Shown: piece by piece, positions 12,368-23,126 of the stretch
How positions within the stretch are numbered: the stretch's first letter is position 1
Layout of the letters: every line of letters begins with the position of its first letter
Source of the DNA: Thelephora terrestris
Taxonomy: Eukaryota > Basidiomycota > Agaricomycetes > Thelephorales > Thelephoraceae
Assembly: GCA_015956445.1 (NCBI GenBank)
Contig: WIUZ02000001.1
Location: forward strand, 3,906,001-3,970,000
DNA length: 64,000 bases
Reading direction: 5' to 3'
Translations under genes and position numbers: made by a program
Notes under the pieces: generated by a model
Databases searched by the model: none
Seen by the model: only the letters and a program-made list of their open reading frames with translations
Told to the model about the DNA's origin: nothing

Positions 12368-12803
12368 GTCGTCGAGACTGGGGAAAAGGAAGGAAAATTC
12401 GTGACGTGGAAAAAGAAGGGAAACGGGGAGCGATAAGAAGGGCGGAAAAGACCTCTCCTTCATCTTATATGTAGTCCGGGAGGGCGGAGGACATTGAACC
12501 GAAAACGGCCTTTGTTCTCGGTTTCATCGCTGTCGTTATTGTCCCTGCCACCTTTCCCTTTTGGGAGTGACCCATTGTGTGACATGACAAATTCCCACGA
12601 TTGATGAGTTTTTACGGCTCGGGTGCGTCCTGCGATTGGACCATCGGCTGCGCCCGCGATGTCCGAATGGGCGTAGGGCACCGGATCACCATGGAAACGA
12701 AGACATGCCGAAATTGGACGTTTGTATTCCCATCGCAGCATCTCCGGGAGATTAAGATCCCAGAACGATGTCGCCGACCAACGGTGTGATTCAACTCGAT
12801 ACT
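12368..12803 (-). promoter_or_regulatory. promoter region of the cupredoxin gene, with TATA-like box
   Basis: The minus strand carries ACATATAAGATG at about 12462-12473, roughly 100 nt before the ATG at 12367. No gene is visible between the cupredoxin start and the RAD18 stop. Confidence 0.4.
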
Positions 12804-14140
12804 TTAGTCCACCTCAATTGGGTCAACGGGCTTGAGCGCCTCGACGAGACCCTCCCCTTCTCTCTGTTGCGATGATTGGTATTTGCGCGAAGGTGGTTTA
12901 CTTCGTCTCGCTCTCTCGATGAGCTCAACGAAATCTTGTTTGTGTAAACGCTTCGTGGGATCAGTGAGTAACACCAGTCTAACGTACATAGTTCTTTCAC
13001 CCACCTGGTATTCATCTGTGTCACCGATATCCACCTTCTTCGCCTTCCCCTCGCCTTCCCATTTCTTCAGTTCCTTCCGAAGTTGTTCCATGTCCTGCCG
13101 TTGGTTCGCTGATCGATCCTGGTTGGCGTTATACAACATCGTCCATCTGAAAGATAATTTATTAGGCGTGACTCCTGCATAACCGGAAAATCATACTGTT
13201 GATGACGAGCCATAAGAGCATTCTTGTCCCCGGTCGTGCTAAGCTCCGCTTGACTCAGTAATTCGCGTATCTGTTTCTCCTTCATCGTGTGATAATTCAG
13301 CTTCGGTAGTCGGTGGTCCGGGTCAGACTCTTGTGTACTGAGTTAGCATCATCCATCACGATTAGCGCGTGCAATTGCGAGGGATTGCGGACCCCCACCT
13401 GTCTTTCGATTTCTTGGAGAAAACCTTTGACCATTCAGCCTTCTGCTTTGGTTTCGAAGGAGTCGAAGTTGATTTGCATCCGTTGTCGATATGCACGTTA
13501 ATTGTGTCAAACGGCACAAATGTGTGACATATTGGACAGTCTATCATGCCTTCTAAGGACAGGCAGGGAGATAAGCACAGGAGTTGCCGGAGACGCAAGC
13601 TCAACTCTCACCATCTTTCGAATCAAGCTTTCTCTTCTTGCTGGGAGTAGATGGCCCGGCAACATTGCTGAGAGTCCTATCTGGCGTTGACCGGCTTGAG
13701 CCATCAGTGGCCGTTGCGAGGTTTAGAATGAGGGCCCTAGAATGATATAAACCCAATCGTGTGGCTCAGGGTAATGAGTCCAACAACGCACCTCGCAGCC
13801 TTCCACGACTCTATTACCTCCTCTAGCGCTACCATCGGTCGTATTTGCCCCTCATTCGCGCTCTTTCTGCAGACGGGACATTCTTGCTTCGAAGTCATGG
13901 AGTTCCTGATGCACTAAACATTCAACGTGATCACGGAGTTGAACTGATTGAGTAGCAGCGCGAGCTCACCATTGAGCAGAAGCAATGTCCACACGCCAAG
14001 GAGACTGGTCCCCTGTAGAACTCTCTGCATATTTTACATGTCAGCGAAGAGTCGAGATCCCCCAGTTCCCTTTGCGGGAAGTCTGAAGGGTCTGTAATGC
14101 CCGAGTCTAACAGACTTTGCAGATGGTTCCTCTTCGACAT
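12804..14140 (-). CDS. RAD18: post-replication repair E3 ubiquitin ligase RAD18
   Basis: RAD18 pairs with the E2 enzyme RAD6 to monoubiquitylate PCNA at stalled forks. The start at 14140 gives MSKRNHLQSLLDSGITDPSD followed by the RING finger: LTCKICREFYRGPVSLACGH CFCS across an intron, then SKQECPVCRKSANEGQIRP. A UBZ zinc finger follows (IDCPICHTFVPFDTINVHID, with the final Cys in NGCKS), then a SAP motif (KEKQIRELLSQAELSTTGDK NALMARHQQ). The C-terminal part has the usual conserved NANQDRSANQRQDMEQLRKE segment. The family order RING-UBZ-SAP is complete. The longer frame reaching 14167 begins with GTG, so the ATG at 14140 is preferred. The stop is at 12804. Confidence 0.93.
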
Positions 14141-14485
14141 CGTTCCGGAGGGAATGGAGGAGAACACGACCTCAAAGGGTGAGGGTCACGATCGTATTGG
14201 GTTGAGATGTCGATGGACGCGACTGAGTAAATTGGCCGTGACGCCAAGCTGGCTAAGGTCCCGTGAGCTTAGTCACACGCGCCATGTCACGCAATCCTGA
14301 TGGTAAAGGTCAAGTTCTCGAAGTTCGTATGGAAAATCAAGAAAAATACGAAGAAAACGCTGATACGAAAATAAAGGGGAGAATGAAGCGACTACAGCCG
14401 TACAACAAACTTCTCCAAAGCATACATCACACCGATTCATCTATAAGTCGGTTTTCGGGACAACAGACAACAAGATCTCAAATTC
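14141..14485. other. intergenic
   Basis: Promoter region of RAD18 and 3' flank of NTF2. No coding signal seen. Confidence 0.4.
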
Positions 14486-15096
14486 TCAACCATAGTTGAG
14501 ACGGAAGACATCGTTGAAGCTGAATTTGATGGTGATCAGAGCGAGATAGCGGAGTGAGATACACGGCAGGAAGACATACACCCAGAAACTTTCACCCTCA
14601 GGAATCAGGTGGAAAACTTGACTGAACTGGAGCGGATTTTCGCTTCCGTCGACCTACACGAATAAAATATGTCATCGAGGTGCCAGTTATCCACGAATAG
14701 AGCATCGTACGACGAGCAAACCGGTAACTAAGACGATGATGCTGTTGATGCTTTCAGATGACGGTTGAGCATCCTGCGTGGTGATCTTGTGCTGGACCGT
14801 AGTGAATGGCAGGTTCTTGGAAGCGCGTCAGATCTCTTTGCCACAAAGTGGTACTGCGAACAATTTACCGAGAGCTTTTCAATAATGGCCCGAGCACCCA
14901 GGTGTTGTGTATTCTCCCAGGTGAGCATAGATCTGTCCCTCTGATCCATATGAAAAAGACTGTTCAGATCCCCGATAATCCGATAAGTTTCTGATCTGTG
15001 GCTTACGTATAGGGGAAAAAGTTCGCTCCTGTTTCTGTCAAAGGTGCTATAGTAGATAGCAGTGAAGCGCTCTGCGACGGTGGTGAAATGGGCCAT
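14486..15096 (-). CDS. NTF2: nuclear transport factor 2
   Basis: Small Ran-GDP carrier that brings RanGDP back into the nucleus. The start at 15096 gives [30 protein letters not shown]. Later exons give [59 protein letters not shown] and [11 protein letters not shown]. The last exon restores [12 protein letters not shown], the almost invariant NTF2 C-terminus, after an intron with a GTATGT donor. About 125 residues in five exons, as in other fungi. A more upstream ATG (15144) would overlap the leader of the divergent gene and is not conserved. Confidence 0.93.
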
Positions 15097-15158
15097 CGTA
15101 ATCGTCGAGGTTGAGGTCAAAGAGTTTGGGTTGCCCTCGATCAACCCAGACCGCGATC
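15097..15158. promoter_or_regulatory. 62-nt divergent promoter of NTF2 and the conserved gene
   Basis: Only 62 nt separate the two chosen ATG codons, so both transcripts must start inside or very near this stretch, or upstream initiation reaches into the neighbouring gene. Confidence 0.5.
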
Positions 15159-16555
15159 ATGAATCTGACCAACGTCGTCGATGTTAACCGTCCAGGCATG
15201 CGCAGGAAGTCCTCTGCGCAGAACCTGCTTTCCTCGTTCAAGAACTCGACCGCACAGATCCAGGCGAACATGGGTTCCAACTCAGCTACACCGTCACCGA
15301 ATATGCCTCCTGCTACACCCACCGCCGTCTTCTCGCCGGTGACACAAGTATCATATAACAAGGAATGGGACTCCCAGTCTATCATATCCGATCCGTTACC
15401 GCCGCTTCCAGTGGTCCAGGGACAGTTTATCAACGGTGTCGACTACATTCGCGACTTAGTCCAAAAACGCATCGTTACCATGACATACCTGCGGAACGTT
15501 CACGAAGGGTGGGCATCCCCCAGATCCATTTTAGGTCCAGAGGAACTAACTTGTGGTTAAGGCGATCCCATTGGTTTCACACTGTCGTCATGACCAGGGC
15601 CGATATCGAGCGTCTGTTCCCCAACCACGCGATGAGGAAAAGGTGCGTGTCCAGAACCGTCGATCCGCGATGCCTTCCTGACCCTCGGATAGAACGTATA
15701 GATTCACCGTGCTGGGAATGTCCCTGTCAAGCATGTTCGAAGTCAAGGACACGTTCGACCTATTGAGGGGGCTCCTCAATATTTTGTCCGAATACGAGCA
15801 AATAAAGGATGATCCAATAGACAAGTCAAAGATTGTGCGTAGCGATTTTAGAATGGCTGGACTTCTTTTCCGCTGACCTCTAGCGCTCCTAGCGGATATT
15901 CCGGACTAAACCAAACAAGCGGCAAGGATTGGGCGAATACGCCATGTCTTACTCGGACACGTCGGAAACTACTTATTTGATTACTCCTCCGATGGTTTGG
16001 CTGTCCCGTTCAGGTTGCCAATCCCCGTTAACTCCTTTTTGCAGCCCTTCCAATTGGATTATCAGCAAACTGTGATTTCTCTGTTCGATGTACTATCCGA
16101 GATTTACAACAAGATCTTGAAATACTTGGGCCCGTCCCCTGGTGGACAGCAAATGTATGGGCCCCTGGGGTTGCTGTCTCCTCATCCGGGTGTCTCTTAT
16201 CTGTTTACCGGCGCTGAGCCATACGTGCATACTCCGCTCGAAAGCGAATCAAGTCTGTGGGGAATCGCCAATGCCAATAACACGGCAGGCTCCATGGGAA
16301 GCCCACCACCCAACTGGACGTCCGCGTATGGGGAGATGGTGTTGAAAGTCGACAGCAAATTTAGGGTACCCATCACGCGCGCTTCTCGTGTTTCTGCCTG
16401 TTTGACGCGTTATACAGAAAATTGTTGGTGTCCTCCTCAAAGAACTGGACGAGTACGCTCGAAGCAGCATGAGGGATGAGTTAGCTTCGCTGGATCCATT
16501 GCTCAGAAGTGCAGGGTTGGGCCATGCTGGACATGACTTGGATGGAGCTGCATAA
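15159..16555 (+). CDS. conserved fungal protein of unknown function
   Basis: I recognise the sequence type as conserved in fungi but cannot name it. Exon 1 begins MNLTNVVDVNRPGMRRKSSA and contains GVDYIRDLVQKRIVTMTYLR. Later exons give HWFHTVVMTRADIERLFPNH, TYRFTVLGMSLSSMFEVKDT FDLLRGLLNILSEYEQ, then the segment FQLDYQQTVISLFDVLSEIY NKILKYLG. The last exon ends with KELDEYARSSMRDELASLDP and the stop at 16555. The protein is mostly helical, with no signal peptide or membrane segment and no catalytic motif. Introns of about 50-60 nt close in phase where checked (RKR|TYRF). An in-frame ATG at 15111 is possible but would lie almost on the NTF2 start. Confidence 0.75.
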
Positions 16556-17747
16556 TTCCAGCTTGGTTTATCTGTATATGCTTGGCGAATCATCTGTACA
16601 TATCGTATATTATTATTATAATCTGTAGTCTACTGTTGTAACCAGAATACACCGTAACGGGGGGAGGGTGATGATAAGATTGAGTATGTAGTCACCACTT
16701 CAAAGCGCATTGTCAATGAGAAGGCAAGGCGGTCTGCTTGGGACCTAAAATTTGCTATGGCCAGTTGTTTAACGGGAGGGAAGTTGGCAAAAGCTTCAGA
16801 ACCGTTGATATTTCCTGGCGGTGTCGGTTCACGCGAGGTTTTCTGTGCAAGATGATCGTTTTGCGAGGAGGTCGTCCGTGGTTGATGGAATCCAAAAAGA
16901 CGATTCTTTTGGGGACCGGCAACCCTCTGCCAAATTTTGGCTCCACGCGGAATTCCCACACACTCAGCTCTGCCCGCATTTTTCGAAACCAGTTTGCTCA
17001 GGACTGTTGCATACCACACTCGATTAAAAAATATGTAGCGTAAGGGAATACCTTAGGCTTTGATTTGGTGACGGTATTTTCTGTGAAAGTTTCTCGAACG
17101 GCAGAATTTGAGGTTTTTCCAAAATCTCAGCGATCGAACCGGGTGAAGCAGCTCCACAGGACAGGGTCTGCGCCACAGCTCTCCCTTGAACGCAACGGCT
17201 ATAACCCGGATATAAGGGACCATGGGGATAGAAAGCCTGTCCCTTGGGCCTGGCGTGAGATGCACCATATGTTGGTAAGCACAGTGTCAAGTGTAACACC
17301 AAACGAACCAGAATGCGGCAAAACTCGAGGATTGTAACACCCCGACTGCTGAGCAAGGTTACTCCTTTTACAACTACCGGAACAAACATTTTATGCTGGG
17401 TATTTCATACTAAATAAATTCCTGTCACCGATTGGTGCACAATGACGCCATGTATTGTTTCCGCGTATCTAGTCCGACGTGGTCACCTTTGGTGTGCTGG
17501 AAAACAGGCCATGGTGCTCTTCACTAAAAATGAATTTCACATCAGAACGCGCGCCCAAGGCGGGTTGCCGGTCCCCAATTCTTTCCATGTCACGTTACCC
17601 AATTGGTCACACACGCGTTTCCGTCACGACCTTTGGGCGTCTAACCGGGGACTGTTATAAACCCTTTTGACTATTCAATACTGACGGATGATGTGCGTTT
17701 GAGGTGGCATCCGTCTAGCCACTCGCTATCATCCTGCATCAGTCACC
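16556..17747. other. intergenic, with TATA box at the right end
   Basis: About 1.2 kb without a gene I can support; open frames on both strands lack protein-like features. A TATA box (TATAAA, 17656-17661) lies about 90 nt before the ATG at 17748. Confidence 0.4.
17656..17661 (+). promoter_or_regulatory. TATA box
   Basis: TATAAA about 87-92 nt before the ATG at 17748. Confidence 0.5.
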
Positions 17748-18516
17748 ATGAAGGTCGACCACCCACACATCTTTGTCTCTCCAAAACTCTCCGCAAGAAG
17801 TTTCGCTATGCCGTCCCGCCCCATGAAGAGGTCCAGGTCCAAGTCTGGAGAAGGTCAAGCTGATCGTCCTCTGGTGAGCACAACGGCATCCGAAGGGCTC
17901 TTTGAGTTTCACTTATCACCCGCTTCAGAAACGAGTGTCGCTAGTTCCCGTGAACAAATCAGATATCTTCCTACCGAGGCCTATCTTCCATACCGTTCTT
18001 CCGCTCGTAGATTTCTCCCAACAAAAGCCACCAATCGTCGCCGCGGATGGTTACTCGATGACTCCGTTGTGGGGACCTGGGCTTCAGAGCGATTCTACTA
18101 CCACTCCTCCCAAATCTCCCCCCTCTCAGGAGAATCAAGCAGACGACGGTGATGTGGTGAGACCGGCATCTACTCCTCACGTTTGCGCGTAGTTGATAAC
18201 TCCCAAGCGGATGGATTGCGATACGGCAACCGGGCAACCGGTGTCACCGGGCGTGACCCCTTTATCCACTAATCGCCTACCGCATGGCCCTTCCGGCCCC
18301 TCCGACACGGAAGCGGTGCAACCTCGAATCCCGAAGCCACTAATGACCTGCCCATCTCTAGAAATGAGCGAAACTCTGTCTCCAGCCCCCCAAGATTCCG
18401 CACCCCAGATCGTTCCGTCGGTTCAACCTAAGCGGCCCCGATTCACTATGGGACCCCGTAGCGATTGCGAAAAGTGTCGCATGGGAGTCAAAGGCCACTG
18501 GGGTCACTTTACTTGA
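17748..18516 (+). CDS. small disordered protein with conserved CEKC tail
   Basis: Function unknown. Three exons join in phase: MKVDHPHIFVSPKLSARSFA up to ADRPL, an intron with donor GTGAGC at 17875, then KRVSLVPVNKSDIFLPRPIF, a second intron with donor GTGAGA near 18158 and acceptor TAG near 18192, then LITPKRMDCDTATGQPVSPG. The protein (about 235 residues) is Pro/Ser-rich and probably unfolded. Its C-terminus, SDCEKCRMGVKGHWGHF, is the only ordered-looking part: two Cys spaced CxxC and two His spaced HxxH, followed by the stop at 18516. I have the impression of similar endings in other basidiomycete proteins, which would fit a small zinc knuckle, but I cannot name a family. Confidence 0.6.
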
Positions 18517-18843
18517 GGGCAATTCTTCCCTCTCACTGCGGCCGAGCCCGGATGTTTCGATCATTCTTTGATGCATGTGCACACGCACCACACATACAAT
18601 ACCTTATCACCCTGTATATTTTCTCTTGCATATTACCCATCGGTACTTTGAAGTACATCGTCTCCAGTTAAATTGCATTATTTACCTAGCCAAACATCAT
18701 GGCGATGCGGTACGGCTTTTAGACTTTAAACAACCTCCCCTTCGTCTCAAAGTCGGAAGCGGAGCATACGTGGGAAAACCGCTGTGATCCAGGGCGATCG
18801 AGACTTTCCTTCCGCCAAAAAAATCACCTCCGGGGCTGATAGA
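18517..18843. other. intergenic, POL5 upstream region
   Basis: No coding signal. Holds the POL5 promoter and the 3' flank of the CEKC-tail gene. Confidence 0.4.
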
Positions 18844-21800
18844 ATGTCGACCCTGGAGCTCTTCTGGAATCTTTCCTCGTCCAAGAAAAAAGAGAGGCTA
18901 GATGCTGCGGCTAAACTTGTTGCTACTTTGCACAAATTCCAGTCGGAATTCACTCCAGCTGAGGTTTCTGACGGAGAGGAGTCCTCAGACTCCGCTCAGG
19001 CGGATACCTTGGACACGCTCAATGCCCAAGATGTCTCATATTCGATTCGAAGATTGATCCGGGGACTCGCTAGCCCTAGGGAAAGTAGTAGGCTTGGATT
19101 TGCAGTCGCTCTTACAGAGGTACGCCCAGTTGCCGATGCACTCATATTATGATTATGTACTGAAATTTGGTACACAAAGCTACTGTCGAGGCTAGATACC
19201 GTCACGTGTGGCCAGATCATGAACCTCGTTCTCGACGCTTCGAAGACTCAAGGCTCCATGAGCGGCCAGGAGGAGCGCGATAATCACTTTGCTCGGCTGT
19301 TCGGAATCACCTCAATCATCCATTCCGGCCTTCTCACGCGCAACGGCACCCTTCCAACTTCCTCTACATCCGCATCGTCCTTAGAAAGCTATGAATCAGT
19401 CATTTCTACTCTGGTCACACTGGGGGAGAAGAAATCTTGGTTGCGCGAGAGTGCTTGGTGGGCTCTCGTTTCCGCCGTGGAGGCTTTGGCAAAGTCGGAT
19501 GTTGGGTGGAGGGCGCAAGGGGTTGAAGCGACTGTCGATACTATCTATGTCAAAGGTTCTGGCTGGACTCCGGAGAAGCTCGCTTTAACCCTGAAACTAC
19601 AAGCACTGTTCCCTGAGAGGGACTGGAGATCAGTCTTGTCCCCGATGTTCAAGGGCACGGATACCCTCGCAACGCAAAACTTGAAGGCTGTCGCTAATAT
19701 TCTCAAGGTTTGTTCCGGAACTCTCCCGTTTCATCCGGTAGCTTAAAATATCTCATAGGAGTCTCGAGTCTCGGAGGAAGACACCGAGTCGAAGGCAACT
19801 CCAGGAACATGGAAACCTCAATTACACTTCATCTGGACTATACTCCTTGATTTGCTGCTACCTCAGCACGATAATTCCTCCTCCAAGGGTCCCTTTCGAG
19901 ACTTTTGGAGTTTAGTTGTCGACGGTAAGCCACCTCCGTTAGTGGTCCTATTCCTTTTCTCAAACACATGCCTCAGAATCCCTCTTCTCGTCGACGTCAT
20001 CTTCGGAGAGAAAGTATTGGGGATTCCAATTGTTCCAGAAGGCACTACCCAGAATCCGAAATTCTCAAGATCTGCCCTTCCTCTTCACCAAAAACTTTAT
20101 GCGCACTTGGATAAACCACCTCTCAAAGAGCGATCGTTACCTGCATAAAGCTGCTCTATCTGTCGTATGTCACTCTTATCCCACCTTCACCCGTGCAGGT
20201 GCCAATCGCCGAACGATCAGGCTTCGGATATCAACTCTTGTGTGCAAAGCAACCCCACACTGGGCTTCACATTAATCCTCCAGCTCACGGGCGTCCATGG
20301 TTCGAAGCAGTTCGACACCCTCACGAAGACGAAGACCGTGGAAAACATACTCAGCTCCATGAGCCCGGATGACATCGTCAATTATATTAGTCATCTTTTA
20401 GAACAGGTTAACGACGAGTCGACGACGTGAGTTGCAAGATGACTTAGCTTTGCCTCGCTAACTTTAACCGTTTTCGGGATCTGCAGGGCCGATGCAAAGT
20501 CTATTGACTCCCGACGGTCTTGGATTATATCTCAGCTTGCCCTCTTGATTCGAACCGCGTCAGTACCAAAGGTGGATTCCTGGGTCTTCACGGTTCTAGA
20601 CTGGCTCACTCTCAATGGCCTGTTCATTATCACACGGGAGAGTGAGAAGAGTGACTTCATTGGGGTAAGCTGCAAAACTCTATGTTCAACGGTGTAATAA
20701 ATCTCATCGCCAATCGCAGTTGCGTCAGATACCGAAACCTCCCTTCTCTGAAGAACTGAGGAAAGAATGCAGAGTCAAATTGCTGAGCTCAGTGGCTGAA
20801 CTGACCGGACAGAGTTTGTCAGTTAAATCAGGTGAGTTGTTTGACACAAACGCTCTGTGCGAGCTGTGATCTCAAAGACTCGAAGGCGCGAATGAGAAGG
20901 CATCGAGAGTTACGGGAGTCTCGTCCAATGGCGAATTCTGGGTCTTACACGTCTTGGACACGATCAGGAAATTGGAGGCCACCCCGAAGAAAGTTTACGT
21001 CGCGTTTCCGATCGACCACGAGGACGAATCCGGGGAAAAATCCATGGAAAAGGCTCAGGATACTCTCGCGAGATTGAAAACTGTACGTTTAACCAAGAAT
21101 GCGGGCCTTATCTTGGTCGTTAACCCCGTTTGCAGGTCGACAATGAGAACAAAGACTCCGTCCGGGGAGCTCACCTGCTTCTTGCTGGAATCATTCTTAA
21201 GCAGTATTGCACCGCGGGTGAAGAGGAGGATAACGAGAGTGAGGATGGAGTGGATGTAATTGATGTAAGGGTCTTGGCCCTCCTGCGGCTGCCACTGCTT
21301 ACATTCTGCCCCTCATAACAGGCGGCCGTGAAGTCGATCACACGATTATTTCCATTTGAGGCTCCCGAAAATGATAAGAAAAAGCAAAGACGAAACAGTG
21401 TTGCAACCGAAAGTGCCAAGCTCGAGGAAGGAGATGGGCCGTCCCCTATCGATGTACTTGTTGACGCTATCATCGGCTTCCTAGAGAAGGGAACTTCATT
21501 CCTTCGAACTGTGGCGAACCAGTCGTTTTCTCTTCTCGCAGCGCGTCTGGAGAGGCACACAATCGAGCTTATATTGACTGTAAGTGCGATCCCATCTTAC
21601 CACGCCATTGTTTTGGGCTAAATGTACGATATAGCAACTAGAACGAAGAGATCCCACACAAGAGGATGAGGACGAGGATGAAGAGATGGAGGATGAGGAG
21701 GGTGTGGAAGAAGACTCCAGCTCGGAAAGTGATGAAATTGACGACGAGAGCGAAGACGACGAGGAGCCAGATCTCGAACTCCGGAGTAAGATCGAAGAAG

Positions 21801-23126
21801 CCCTTCGAGCAAGCGGAATTGAACGTGCTGAAGATGGTGAAGGGGACGATGACTCGGAAGAAGAGGAGCTTATGGATGACGACCAGATGATGGCGATTGA
21901 CGCGCAACTCGCTGAAATTTTCAGGTCAAGAGCTGGCGGGAAGAAAGGCGGGAAAGGTCTGGAGTGACTGAATTGATGTCGTTCTCTGGCACTGATTCGT
22001 GGCTCCTTTAGATGCGAACGCTCAGCGTGAGGCTACCCATTTCAAGAACCGGGTTCTCGACCTCGTGGATATCTACGTCAAGAAACAACCTTCCAGCTCT
22101 AACATACCGCTTCTGGTTCCAGCTCTGCTCCAGCTTGTCATTACCGCCAGTCCAGAAGAGAGTCAGTTGTCTGAGAAGGCGACTGGTATCCTTCGTTCCC
22201 GTATCGGGAAATTAAAGGAATGCCCTGAGAAGGACGACAGCATCGATACCGGCTTCATCCTCGAGGATTTACACTCCATGGCTCGCCGCGCATCCTCTGG
22301 AGACGTCCTCACAACGATCGGGCAATGCTGCTGCTACCTGGCCCGAGCCCACAATCATACCAGTACAGACTCCAACGTTCGGCTCGTCTACCGTCAATCC
22401 CTTACAGATTTTGTGACGCGGAAAGCCTCTCGTCTCAATGTCGCCTTCTTCCAAGAATTCATTCGACGGTGTCCAGAAGCTGCGTGGGACTTGAAGCAGG
22501 ATATCTTGGACGTGTCTGCTTCAGAAAAGGCTGTTAACGCGTATAGGTCGTGCCAGACTTTGGGGTTATTGAACTTGTTGTTCAATAACATTCCGACCAA
22601 GGTAAGGGACCAGGCCCTCCTCGCAAAATAGCACAGCTGATGGCCCTTCGGATAGGATGGCATCTCGGGAGACCTTTTAACCTTTATTCCATCGTTACAG
22701 GACACCATCGTCGCTTTGCTCAAGTCATCTGCGAGCACAGGGGCGTTCACCACAGCGCAGATGAAGGACATCTTCAAGTTAGTCCTCACAGCGATTCGCC
22801 AAACGAAAAGATTCTTCAAGAACGGTTCGGAAGCGGGGTCACTGTGGGAATCCGAGGTTTGGGATGGATTGCTGGAGCAGCTAACTAGCTCCGAGAAGTA
22901 TGGACAGGCTACTGGGCTACACGCTATGTGTAAGCAGGTACGCGACGCGACCCGCACCTCTGACCCCCGTGAAGCCAAGGAGGCGGGGTTGAAGGAGGCG
23001 GCGACCACAAGCAGCGGAAAACCCTCTAAATCGAAGGCCAAGCGGAAGGCGGAGGAAGTCGAGGCTCCCTTAGAGAAGCCCCAAAAACCGAAGAAGAAGG
23101 TGAAGGTGGTCGCGGAGCTCAGCTGA
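18844..23126 (+). CDS. POL5: POL5 / MYBBP1A-type ribosome biogenesis protein
   Basis: Despite its name ('DNA polymerase phi') yeast Pol5 is an essential nucleolar protein for rRNA synthesis and 60S maturation. The start at 18844 gives MSTLELFWNLSSSKKKERLD. The N-terminus then shows VSYSIRRLIRGLASPRESSR LGFAVALTE, the family hallmark. HEAT-like helices continue through about ten short introns. A very acidic segment lies at about 21655-21960 (EEMEDEEGVEEDSSSESDEI), ending in LMDDDQMMAIDAQLAEIFRS, another family signature. The C-terminal half (FKNRVLDLVDIYVKKQPSSS and on) and a Lys-rich tail ([13 protein letters not shown]) finish at 23126. About 1,100 residues, as expected. The stop overlaps that of MSH3. 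Confidence 0.93.
23117..23126. other. palindrome holding both stop codons of POL5 and MSH3
   Basis: CTCAGCTGAG (about 23118-23127) is its own reverse complement. POL5 reads CTC AGC TGA on the + strand and MSH3 reads CTC AGC TGA on the minus strand, so the coding ends overlap by 8 nt. Confidence 0.85.

Noticed and set aside
16556-17747. Possible transposon remnant in a 1.2-kb gene-free stretch
   Set aside because: I found no terminal repeats, target duplication or transposase-like frame by eye.
18784-18843. Upstream extension of POL5 to a GTG
   Set aside because: The ATG at 18844 opens directly into the conserved N-terminus; the extension is not protein-like.
22394-23041. Minus-strand open frame of 215 residues inside POL5
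   Set aside because: Shadow of POL5 coding sequence; no protein-like features.
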